Below, piece after piece: positions 35,685 to 44,121 of a stretch of DNA of 64,000 nucleotides (positions within the stretch are counted from its first letter, which is position 1; each line of letters opens with the position of its first letter). Below the pieces are notes generated by a model. The model ran no database searches, was not told where the DNA came from, and saw only the letters and a program-made list of their open reading frames with translations. Source of the stretch: Robertkochia marina (GTDB lineage Bacteria; Bacteroidota; Bacteroidia; Flavobacteriales; Flavobacteriaceae). Position numbers and translations under genes: made by a program. The DNA lies in the NCBI RefSeq assembly GCF_004799345.1, contig NZ_SSMC01000001.1:248001-312000 (forward strand), written 5' to 3'.

Positions 35685-36829
35685 TGATCTGTAGGTGTAT
35701 TGATAGTGAATTTACCGTCGCGGCCGATCATGAGCAAATTTCCACTAATGGGACTTTTGCAACTGATGTACCAACCGGCATCATTATAGTGTAATACTAC
35801 GGGCAGGTTTGCCTCCCTGAAGGTGATCGCTCCAACTTCATTTAAATCAAGATCTCCGGAGATGCCGTCCTTTCCATCCTTGTCAAGCAGATCCCTGTAA
35901 ACAGCGTACAATTCCCATTTCAGGCGCTCTTCTCCCGGAATGGAGTATACCGTTGTTTCGTTCTCCGGATTAAAATATACATAGCCCCAGCGCTCAGGCT
36001 CGTGCATATTGATCACTTGCTGGGGAGACCATACCCAGTTGTACTCAGGAAGATACTTTCCCTGCTCATCTTTCTTTCTGGAATACCTTCCATCAGAAAG
36101 CTGAAAATCCCAATTAACCCTCGAGAAATTCATTCTCCAAAACCGACCTTCGGGAGGTACCGGTCCGTGGGCAGCCTCCTCAAGCACATCCCAGGGAAGC
36201 GCCATTTCAACACTCCAACCGGTATCTTTATCACCGGAATCATTCAGGGTGCCATCGATCGCCACAGCGCTTTGAATACCCTTTATATCCCAGTTGTCAA
36301 TAACACTCCCTCCATTGCGGTAGGGTTTAACCAAAAGCAGGTCCCAAAGGGTGTTCAGTGCATTCACCTCCAACTCATAATACTCATGGGTATCTCCATC
36401 GGGATCAATAAATACTTCGAAATCATTGTTGTAAAAGATCACGGTATCACGAAGTTTCAGAGTGCCCCAAACGTGGGGTTCCTCCATTTGCGCATAGATA
36501 TACAGGTAGCGGTTATCCCAGAGCATTTTCACCCTGGTTTGATAGGGGGGAACCTCATATCCTTCAATATCTATAAATGGTTCTGAAAACGAAGCCATTT
36601 TCCAGGCAACCTCTTCTGCCACCCCGTCAATGTTAAGAGCCTCTGCGGTATACTCCGCCACGTAAGAACGCGGTTCCATGAGCACTCCATCCTGCGCAAA
36701 CCCCAGGTTCTGTATGGAATGAAACAAAAAGAGCATAAGCAAATTCAGGAAGATATTTGCTCTCAAGTTTCCCGACGACCTTAAAATATTAGCAAATTCG
36801 CAATGCCGGCACTCAAATTTTTGAGGCAT
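35681..36829 (-). CDS. Exported carbohydrate-binding family 9-like protein
   Basis: About 382 residues. A hydrophobic signal (NIFLNLLMLFLFHSIQNLGFAQ) is followed by a CBM9-type beta-sandwich: LNIDGVAEEVAWKMAS, VKMLWDNRYLYIYAQMEEP, NNDFEVFIDPDGDTHEYYELEVNALN, and TGWSVEMALPWDVL. Such domains bind reducing or terminal sugars; no catalytic domain is present. The start is uncertain: the open frame begins at 36877, but that leaves only 18 bp to the LytTR-like site, so the ATG at 36829 or a later TTG near 36763 is more likely. First gene of the glycosylasparaginase/GH20 unit. Confidence 0.75.
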   Translation of the reverse strand: MPQKFECRHCEFANILRSSGNLRANIFLNLLMLFLFHSIQNLGFAQDGVLMEPRSYVAEYTAEALNIDGVAEEVAWKMASFSEPFIDIEGYEVPPYQTRVKMLWDNRYLYIYAQMEEPHVWGTLKLRDTVIFYNNDFEVFIDPDGDTHEYYELEVNALNTLWDLLLVKPYRNGGSVIDNWDIKGIQSAVAIDGTLNDSGDKDTGWSVEMALPWDVLEEAAHGPVPPEGRFWRMNFSRVNWDFQLSDGRYSRKKDEQGKYLPEYNWVWSPQQVINMHEPERWGYVYFNPENETTVYSIPGEERLKWELYAVYRDLLDKDGKDGISGDLDLNEVGAITFREANLPVVLHYNDAGWYISCKSPISGNLLMIGRDGKFTINTPTDQ

Positions 36830-36895
36830 GTTCAAAATATTTGTCTGTTTGTTATAAATATTCATATTTTTAAACACAACGCAACCAAAATTTAG

Positions 36896-36925
36896 ACCAA
36901 CAACTACTCTGAAAAGCTAAACACC
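36896..36925 (-). promoter_or_regulatory. LytTR-like tandem binding site between the CBM9-like gene and lytS
   Basis: Minus strand: distal GGTGTTTAG, 12-bp spacer, proximal GTTGTTGGT; period 21 bp. Both halves fit GTTN[AG][TG]. The site lies in the divergent gap, 39 bp from the lytS start, so it could serve both directions. The 11-mer GACCAACAACT is shared exactly with the susC site. Confidence 0.55.
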
Positions 36926-36963
36926 AATATTGCTGCAGAGCTGACACATCCCCCAAAGTCTGC

Positions 36964-38037
36964 ATGAAAATCTCTAAACCCAAACTGCTAAACAACCAAT
37001 ACTTCAGACACAGCTCGCCGGTCTGGCACCACATTCTTTTCTGGGTGGCCTATTTTCTGTTCAATACCATAAGGTGGGGCTTTTATTATGACGACCTCCT
37101 TTTTTCGCTCAAGGGGAACCTGGTAGAATTTCCCATCCATGTCATCATTTGTTACCTGACCCTGTATTACCTCATTCCTGTACTTATCCCAAAGAAAAAA
37201 TACTGGAGCTTCTTTATCATTTTACTGGGCGTGATCTGGGGGATGATGTATCTGAAATTTCAAATTACTTATCATTTTATCAGCAATAACGTTTGGCCCG
37301 AGGGCCCGGAATACACAGACAGCCTCACTCCAAACTACATGATCACCATGATCTTAGGCGAGGTGTATGTGGTATCGTTCGTAACGGCGATAAAAATCAC
37401 TATAGAATGGTTAAGGGAAAATCAGAGAGCTACCAGCCTGGAAAAGGAACAGCTCGAAACGGAATTGCGCTTTCTGAGAGCACAGATCTCTCCCCACTTC
37501 TTTTTTAATACCCTGAACAACATCTACGCCCTTACCATAAGCAAATCAGATAAAGCCCCTGAGATCATCCTCCGGCTCTCGAACCTGATGCGTTATCTTC
37601 TCTACCAGACCAAAGGGAGGAAACACTGTTTGAGAAAAGAGATCGAATGTATTCAAAACTACCTGGAGTTGGAAAAGATCAGGTATGATGAACAGGTTTC
37701 GGTTAACCTGGAGATAGAAGGCAACCCGGACGACAAAAAAGTTCCTCCAATGCTCATGATCTCCTTTATAGAGAATTGCTTCAAGCATGGGGCATCAAAA
37801 AATCTTGAAAAAACCTTCATTAATATTCTCTTCAGGGTTAAGGACGATGAAATTCATTTCAAGGCTACGAACACGTTGGCCGGAGATGCAAACAGCACAC
37901 CACCGCCAATAGGGGGAGGCATCGGTTTGAGCAACGTTAAAAAAAGACTGGAACTTGGATACCCGAAAGGGTCGTATGAATTAAAGAATTATATAGAAAA
38001 TCAGGAATATATTGTAACCTTAAAAATACCGGCCTAA
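36964..38037 (+). CDS. LytS-type sensor histidine kinase
   Basis: 357 residues. Four hydrophobic segments lie in the first ~150 residues (about 22-36, 55-75, 82-98, 128-146), with no large sensor domain. The cytoplasmic part is a His_kinase (PF06580-like) module: phospho-acceptor His178 in AQISPHFFFNTLNN, N-box IENCFKHG and G-box GGGIGLSNVKKRLEL. The stop codon shares one base with the start of the response regulator gene, so they are translationally coupled. Divergent from the glycan-degradation unit; the signal may be a sugar or a periplasmic partner (inference). Confidence 0.92.
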   Translation: MKISKPKLLNNQYFRHSSPVWHHILFWVAYFLFNTIRWGFYYDDLLFSLKGNLVEFPIHVIICYLTLYYLIPVLIPKKKYWSFFIILLGVIWGMMYLKFQITYHFISNNVWPEGPEYTDSLTPNYMITMILGEVYVVSFVTAIKITIEWLRENQRATSLEKEQLETELRFLRAQISPHFFFNTLNNIYALTISKSDKAPEIILRLSNLMRYLLYQTKGRKHCLRKEIECIQNYLELEKIRYDEQVSVNLEIEGNPDDKKVPPMLMISFIENCFKHGASKNLEKTFINILFRVKDDEIHFKATNTLAGDANSTPPPIGGGIGLSNVKKRLELGYPKGSYELKNYIENQEYIVTLKIPA

Positions 38038-38768
38038 TGCATTTAACCTGTGTAATTATTGATGATGAACCCCTGGCGATCAATGTGATCCGTCAATACA
38101 TTTCTGAAATGGACTCCCTGGAGGTGAGCGCCACATTTAACAGCGCCATAAAGGCCGCTGACTATCTCAGGGATCACGAGGTTGACCTGGTATTTCTGGA
38201 CATTAATATGCCCATGTTAGACGGGCTTAGCTTTTTAAAGAACTTTGATTTTAGTCCTAAGGTGATCCTGATCACGGCCTATGACCAATATGCCCTGGAG
38301 GGCTACGAACTCGAGGTAGTAGATTACCTTCTCAAACCGGTAGCCTTCCCCCGATTTGTAAAGGCTGTTGAAAAAGCCAGAACCCGGATCGGGAATGAAC
38401 TGCCGCTCGCCAGCCAGCAAAGCAGCGCTAACCGGCCTTTCAAGTTCATAAAGATCGACAAGAAAAAACTACAGAAAATATACCTGGATGAGATCATTGT
38501 GGTTGAAAGTCTTAAAGACTATATCCGGATCATTACCGAAAAAGGCCGCTATATAGTACATCAGACCCTAAGTAATTTCACAGATGAGCTCCCTTCTGAC
38601 CAGTTTATTCGCATTCACCGGTCGGTAACTGTTTCCCTGGATAAGATCGATGTGGTAGAGGGAAACAGCCTTGAAATTTGTGGCAAACGGTACACCATTG
38701 GCAGAAGCTACCTCACAGAAGCCAAAAATATCATTTTTCAAACGGAAAACTCTGAAGAGGGTGCCTGA
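38037..38768 (+). CDS. LytTR-family response regulator
   Basis: 243 residues. Receiver domain (1-120) with the acidic pair DD in IIDDEP, phospho-acceptor Asp55 in FLDINMP and Lys100 in LLKPV. The LytTR DNA-binding domain covers about 135-240 (FIKIDKKKLQKIYLDEIIVVES..., FIRIHRSVTVSLDKID). Overlaps lytS by 1 bp. LytTR proteins bind two GTT-centred repeats in tandem; three such sites occur upstream of the neighbouring amino-sugar operons, making this their likely regulator. Confidence 0.93.
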   Translation: MHLTCVIIDDEPLAINVIRQYISEMDSLEVSATFNSAIKAADYLRDHEVDLVFLDINMPMLDGLSFLKNFDFSPKVILITAYDQYALEGYELEVVDYLLKPVAFPRFVKAVEKARTRIGNELPLASQQSSANRPFKFIKIDKKKLQKIYLDEIIVVESLKDYIRIITEKGRYIVHQTLSNFTDELPSDQFIRIHRSVTVSLDKIDVVEGNSLEICGKRYTIGRSYLTEAKNIIFQTENSEEGA

Positions 38769-38793
38769 TCTGCAATAATCGACCTGGAAAAGA

Positions 38794-38815
38794 CAGGGGG
38801 TGCATTCACCCCCTG
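38794..38815. terminator. Hairpin between convergent lytT-like and AsmA-like genes
   Basis: 9-bp perfect stem CAGGGGGTG / CACCCCCTG with a 4-nt loop, between two converging genes. There is no T-run on either side, so it is probably a factor-assisted or bidirectional end. Confidence 0.5.
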
Positions 38816-38828
38816 AATCCCAGAAATA

Positions 38829-41456
38829 TTACTGCTTGGTTTTTGTCGTATCCTTCTTCTTTTTAAACAGGTTATTCAGGATATCATTCGCTGCGTTTTT
38901 AACCGCATCATTTTTCCCATCCTCTTTGGCAGTACTGTCTTTTTTAGTCCCCAGTGCCTGGTTCACCAGGTTGCTTAACTCGCCCTTTCCTTTCTCTACA
39001 AGCTGCTCCTTTTGTTCTTTGGTAAGTTGGGCCACAAAATTAGCCGTAGCCTTGTCGAGGTTGGTGGTAAATGTAGGCTGCTTGATGGCCCCTCCGATCA
39101 GGATATCTACAGGCACGGTGCGTTTATCAAGATCCTTGATATTGAGAGAGGACGCCAACTTGGTCACATCACTCCCCAGATAGGATGCAGGCACCTGAAG
39201 GGTGAGGGTATAGTCCATCCTCCCGTCAAATTGATGGGTGCCGCTTAGGGCAGCATCCATCCCATTAAAAGACATCTTCACAGGCTTAAGAGCCACTTTG
39301 CCATCGTTAAAATCCAATTTACCCGCAAGCTCCTTTCCACTGAGCTTGGTCAGGTCTACCAGCGAAAAGGTATTATTCAGCGATTGAACATATCCTATCT
39401 GATCTTTCTTAACCTCCTCAACAGATAATCCACCCTGCATACTCCCGTTCAGGGAATTTAAAACCGGGGTCAGGTCTGAACTGAGAAGTCCCGAGAGACT
39501 GATGTTCCCATTCAATTCACCCTCCAAAGCTCTGGCCAGCGGCATCAAAGCCTTCAACAGGTCCATATGAGCAAAGGAGGAAGCAATATCAAATTCAGAA
39601 GCCTGGAGGTTCATTTGATAATCGGGAGCCGCTGTTGCTCCACCCAGTTTTCCATTCAATTTTACACGCCCTCCAAACACAGCAGAGCTGAGCTCTTCTA
39701 TCTCAAGGGTCTGATCTGCCAGGTGCATTCTTGCCCTGGCATTACTCAGCTCAATATCATCATAAACCACCTCGTTGGCCGTTCCGGCTATGATCAGGTC
39801 GAGGTTGGCCGGCAACAAAGGTTCAGTATCTTTTTGCGACTTGCCTTCGGCGGAAATCCCTCCGTCACCCTCCTCAATTCCTTCGTCTTCTGATGCCATC
39901 AAATCTGCCACCTCCAAATGGGAAGAATTCATGGTAAGTTGTCCCTTGATGACACCTTCATCAGAAAGCGCATGCAAATAGTCATCAATTCTACCCGACA
40001 GCTTAAGATCTGATTTCCCGGTGCGAAGGCTGGAAGAAGTGAGCATCATGGATTTACTGTTAAGCTTCATTTGAGCATTTTCCACCAGCACCTCCTTCGG
40101 AAGGTATTCGGTTGTGAATTTCATATTACGCACCTCAAGGCTTCCCTGATTATTGATCTTGTCGTAAGCTTCCTCCTCTACAGACTTCATATCAAATCTT
40201 GAACGCATATCAACCTTCAATACCCCCTGTAATTTCTCCAGGGTACCTGCCGGCATGAGTCTTGAAAAGTTCTCAAGGTTCAGCACTCCTACGGCATTCA
40301 TATCCACCCTTGGATTACCTCCCAATTCTTCAGCCATCATATGCATATCCAGCCTATCTCCTGCGAGCTTAAAGTGAAGGGTATCCATTTGCATATAGGT
40401 GTCTTTGGGGTTGGCCGTGGTATTTGCCAGTTTACTTCTCAGAGTGATCTCTTCCATGGCAAGGGGCATGTCTGCATACTTAAAGTAAGCATCAGACGCC
40501 TTCATATCAATATCGAAATAAGGAATACGATCGTCGGTAAGCATCCCTTTCACCTCACCTGCAAGGGCAAATTCTCCCCTTGCATCAATACCTTCAAGAT
40601 CTCCTGAATATTTCTCAGGTATTAAAGACAGGAATTGCGTGAAATCTGTGGAAGGTGTACTAAACCTGAGGTCCATATCTATCCCTTCATCGGGCATGGC
40701 AATACCTCCTTCAAAAACCAACGGCAGCCGGTTAATATGCGCCGTGTTGTCTTTGAAGGTAAACTCCATATTGTCGAGGTCCATTTCTATATCCGCCTTC
40801 CAGTCTACCGGGTTCCTGTTGAGATAGGCGGTCTCTTCAGATACGAATGTAAATAAGGCACTGGTTTCGGTACTGAGCACTGAGTTGGCAGAAGAAAGAT
40901 CTCCTGAACCTTTATGATAAACACTATCAAGTTTTACATAATAGTTCTCCTTAAGGTCCTTATAGACCAGGTTCACATTATTGAGCTCGTAACGCTCAAG
41001 ACTCAAAACAGGAGATGAGGATTCCTCTTCAACACGATCGCTTCCGGCTTCATCCTCTTTTGCAATATCATAATTTACCCGACCTTCTTCATCAGAAACC
41101 AGGTACACTCCCGCCTCTTCAACTTCAAAATGAGACACCGTAAAAGCATCTACCCCGCCGGAAAAGATCGTTTTCCAGGGAAGATCTACAAATAGTCGTT
41201 TTGCCGTTAAAAGCGTATCTCCTTCAAATGGGGCTTTATTCACGATACTGAGATCATCAACCTCCAGGGACAAGGACGGAAAGTTACGCAGCAAAAGAAG
41301 ATCTGCATCACTAAAGTTCACCGTAGCATTGACCCTGTTATTGATCTGACGCCGCACCGAATCGGCCAGCTTATCCTTAAACAGGAAGGGCACCGCTATT
41401 ACCAGCAGCAGCAGTGCCAAACTGGCAATTGCCATTATTTTGAATATCTTTTTCAT
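38829..41456 (-). CDS. AsmA-family protein
   Basis: 875 residues. One N-terminal membrane anchor (residues ~5-25) is followed by the AsmA start motif (INNRVNATVNFSDADLLLLRNFPSLSLEVDDLSI). A very long beta-rich body with repeated KLNGKLGG- and LSGRIDDYL-type elements follows, and an AsmA_2-like C-terminal part (ALEGELNGNISLSGLLSSDL), ending in a Lys-rich tail. AsmA-like proteins are bridge-like or groove-forming envelope proteins linked to lipid transport and outer-membrane assembly. It stands 12 bp upstream of the end of the YhhQ gene and may be in one transcript with sppA. Confidence 0.88.
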   Translation of the reverse strand: MKKIFKIMAIASLALLLLVIAVPFLFKDKLADSVRRQINNRVNATVNFSDADLLLLRNFPSLSLEVDDLSIVNKAPFEGDTLLTAKRLFVDLPWKTIFSGGVDAFTVSHFEVEEAGVYLVSDEEGRVNYDIAKEDEAGSDRVEEESSSPVLSLERYELNNVNLVYKDLKENYYVKLDSVYHKGSGDLSSANSVLSTETSALFTFVSEETAYLNRNPVDWKADIEMDLDNMEFTFKDNTAHINRLPLVFEGGIAMPDEGIDMDLRFSTPSTDFTQFLSLIPEKYSGDLEGIDARGEFALAGEVKGMLTDDRIPYFDIDMKASDAYFKYADMPLAMEEITLRSKLANTTANPKDTYMQMDTLHFKLAGDRLDMHMMAEELGGNPRVDMNAVGVLNLENFSRLMPAGTLEKLQGVLKVDMRSRFDMKSVEEEAYDKINNQGSLEVRNMKFTTEYLPKEVLVENAQMKLNSKSMMLTSSSLRTGKSDLKLSGRIDDYLHALSDEGVIKGQLTMNSSHLEVADLMASEDEGIEEGDGGISAEGKSQKDTEPLLPANLDLIIAGTANEVVYDDIELSNARARMHLADQTLEIEELSSAVFGGRVKLNGKLGGATAAPDYQMNLQASEFDIASSFAHMDLLKALMPLARALEGELNGNISLSGLLSSDLTPVLNSLNGSMQGGLSVEEVKKDQIGYVQSLNNTFSLVDLTKLSGKELAGKLDFNDGKVALKPVKMSFNGMDAALSGTHQFDGRMDYTLTLQVPASYLGSDVTKLASSLNIKDLDKRTVPVDILIGGAIKQPTFTTNLDKATANFVAQLTKEQKEQLVEKGKGELSNLVNQALGTKKDSTAKEDGKNDAVKNAANDILNNLFKKKKDTTKTKQ

Positions 41457-41468
41457 AAGGGGCTATGT

Positions 41469-42221
41469 TTAATAATTCTCAATTTTTGTATTCACCGGTT
41501 CAATGAGCTGGAATCCGAGATCGACCTCCTCATTAAACCCAAGACCGAACCACCTCCTCAAAAGGTAAACAAAAAGATACAAAAGAGGGGTATCCAGGGC
41601 TGCGATTATCACCTTAAAGATAAATCCGCTAACCACCAGTCCGTAAAAACTATTCCACGGAAGCACTCCAAACACACACAGTAAAAATATAACGGTAAAG
41701 GTGTCTACGAATTGCGAACTGAAGGTTGAGAAATTATTTCGAAGCCAGAGATACTTTCCCTTGGTGAGTCGTTTCCAGAAGTGATAAATACCTATATCAA
41801 TATATTGCGCAAACAGGTAGGCCAGCATGGAAGCCAGAACCGCCACGGGCGAAAGTGCAAAGACAGTGCTAAACAATTCATCGCCCACAGGAGACCAGGA
41901 ATTGGCCGGAGCCACATCGGCAATAAAAATAATAAGCATGGAGAACAAGGAAGCAAAGATACCGGCAGTAACCACCTGGTTTGCCTTTTTTTGACCGTAG
42001 ATCTCTGAGATCAGGTCTGTAATAAGAAAGGTTAGAGGGTAAGGAAGAATACCCACCGACAATTCAAACAAAGGGGCTCCGAATAGTTGAGCATCTTCTG
42101 CAAAGGGGTACCAAAAAAAGAATTTTTGGAAGATCAAATTAGAAACTACAAGAGAGGTAATGAACAGGGCTCCCAGGTAGAGATAGACCTTAAACGCAAG
42201 GCGTTTCTTTCTAATATCCAT
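41469..42221 (-). CDS. Queuosine precursor transporter (YhhQ/VUT family)
   Basis: 250 residues with six hydrophobic segments. The motifs PLTFLITDLISEIYGQKKANQVV and FSSQFVDTFTVIFL are the signature of the VUT/YhhQ family, which imports queuosine precursors such as preQ0 or preQ1. Located between sppA (5 bp upstream) and the AsmA-like gene (12 bp downstream), likely cotranscribed with both. Confidence 0.9.
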   Translation of the reverse strand: MDIRKKRLAFKVYLYLGALFITSLVVSNLIFQKFFFWYPFAEDAQLFGAPLFELSVGILPYPLTFLITDLISEIYGQKKANQVVTAGIFASLFSMLIIFIADVAPANSWSPVGDELFSTVFALSPVAVLASMLAYLFAQYIDIGIYHFWKRLTKGKYLWLRNNFSTFSSQFVDTFTVIFLLCVFGVLPWNSFYGLVVSGFIFKVIIAALDTPLLYLFVYLLRRWFGLGFNEEVDLGFQLIEPVNTKIENY

Positions 42222-42226
42222 AAAGG

Positions 42227-43987
42227 CTATTGTATTTTCAATTCATAAGGCATTCTGGCCTGCACTCCCTTCATGGAAGCCAGATGTTTAATACGCATCA
42301 TCAGATCATACACCTCAGCGCCCAGTTCCTGTTTCAATACCTCTTCGCGGGTATTAAAGAATCCGATACCTATATCATTCAGGGCATCAAGAAAATTAGA
42401 CTCATACACCGGATAATCTACCGTAGTGTAAGAAGAAACACCGGCTTGGTCTGCGGCATAAGCAACAGCATCCTGCAAAGACCCCAACTCATCAACGAGA
42501 CCTTTTTCCAGGGCCTGAGTACCGGTCCACACCCTCCCCTGGGCCACCTCGTCAACCTCTCCAACAGACATATCACGCGCCTCTGCAACGATCTCTAAAA
42601 AGTGCTCATAATCTCTTTCTATAGACTCTTTAGAATAGGTTCTGAATGCCTCTGAAGGTTCTTCGAACAAACTGTACCCCGTTGAATAACGATTGGTGGT
42701 TACCTGTTCTGCGTTAATACCCCATTTTTCGGCGAGATCCCTTACATTGGGAATGGTCACAAAGACCCCGATAGACCCTGTAATAGTGGTTGGCTCAGCA
42801 AATATTCGATCTCCGCCTGCTGCAATATAATAGCCTCCGGAGGCTGCATAATTACCCATGGAAATGATCACCGGCTTTTGTTCTGAGGTGATGGCTACTT
42901 CTCGCCAGATCAGATCGGAGGTCAGGGCCAATCCGCCCGGAGAATTTATTCTTAGCACGATGGCTTTTACCCGGTCGTCATCCCGTGCGTCCTTCAACGA
43001 CTTATACATAATGCCCTGGGCTATCATGTCTTGCGACCCTTCTCCGTATCCTATATCCCCCTGGGCATACACCACCGCAATACGATTGCTGTCCCTTGAA
43101 CGCTTACGGGCGGCGTATTCTGCATAATCTTCCATCCCAATGGTCTCTATATCATCAGAAGGATCGGCACCAAGTGCTTCCTTCAAAATACCCCTGTACT
43201 CATCAACGTAAAGAAGTCTGTCTGCAAATCCGTTTTGAACCGCCATTTCGGGCGTCCTTGCGGCCAACTCATCAGCATAGGTTTCAAGGGTTTCTACAGG
43301 AATATCCCTGCTTACCGAAATATCTTTCAGATACTCACCCCATAACCCGTGAAGCAGCTCACTGATCTGCTGCCTGTTCTCTTCACTCATAGTATTGCCT
43401 AAAAAAGGCTCAACGGCACTTTTGTATTTTCCGTGACGTATCACCTCCATACGGAGTCCGCTTTTGTCCTGAAAATCTCCAAAGAACAAAACTTCGGAAG
43501 ACAAGCCCCGAAAATCAAATATCCCCTGCGGATTCAGGTATACTGAATCGGCCACGGATGCCAGCCAGTAATCCTTTTGAGAATACAATTCGGCATAGGC
43601 ATAGACAAACTTTCCTGACTCCTTAAAACGATCAAGGGCCTTTCGGATGGCCTGGGTGGTAGCGCTTCCCGACTGGATCATTGGATTCACAATACTGATA
43701 CCCTTGATCTTGCTATCTTCTGCGGCGTGATCTATTGCTCGTATGATATGATTGAGCCCCATGTATTCTTCAAATTCATAATCGAGATCGTTTATACGAA
43801 ACTGACCTCCATAATCAGGAATAGGACGTTGAAGTGATATTTGCAATATAGAGTTATCCTTGACTCTTACCACGGGCTCTGATCCGGCAGCTGCACCAAC
43901 CATGATCAAAAGGAAGAACATAAAAAGGATACCGATAGCGAGTATCGTTCCGAGAATAGAAGCAAGGAGGTTTCTAAGGAAATTCAT
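42227..43987 (-). CDS. sppA: Signal peptide peptidase SppA (67K type)
   Basis: 586 residues from the ATG at 43987, directly before the N-terminal membrane anchor (LASILGTILAIGILFMFFLL). Tandem S49 domains: the first (about 80-260) provides the catalytic Lys region (YSQKDYWLASVADSVYLNP), the second (about 310-500) the nucleophile Ser in MGNYAASGGYYIAAGGD. Degrades signal peptides left in the inner membrane. Length and two-domain layout match the E. coli-type enzyme. Confidence 0.94.
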   Translation of the reverse strand: MNFLRNLLASILGTILAIGILFMFFLLIMVGAAAGSEPVVRVKDNSILQISLQRPIPDYGGQFRINDLDYEFEEYMGLNHIIRAIDHAAEDSKIKGISIVNPMIQSGSATTQAIRKALDRFKESGKFVYAYAELYSQKDYWLASVADSVYLNPQGIFDFRGLSSEVLFFGDFQDKSGLRMEVIRHGKYKSAVEPFLGNTMSEENRQQISELLHGLWGEYLKDISVSRDIPVETLETYADELAARTPEMAVQNGFADRLLYVDEYRGILKEALGADPSDDIETIGMEDYAEYAARKRSRDSNRIAVVYAQGDIGYGEGSQDMIAQGIMYKSLKDARDDDRVKAIVLRINSPGGLALTSDLIWREVAITSEQKPVIISMGNYAASGGYYIAAGGDRIFAEPTTITGSIGVFVTIPNVRDLAEKWGINAEQVTTNRYSTGYSLFEEPSEAFRTYSKESIERDYEHFLEIVAEARDMSVGEVDEVAQGRVWTGTQALEKGLVDELGSLQDAVAYAADQAGVSSYTTVDYPVYESNFLDALNDIGIGFFNTREEVLKQELGAEVYDLMMRIKHLASMKGVQARMPYELKIQ

Positions 43988-44121
43988 AGCAATCAATTAA
44001 TTAAGGAGTCCACACCAAATTACAGACCGTAAAATAAGCCGGCACTCCCCCGTTTTTTTTTATTAACAAGCTTAACAAAGATAAACTTTTGTAGATTTCT
44101 TTTAGTTACTTTGCCCCGAAG

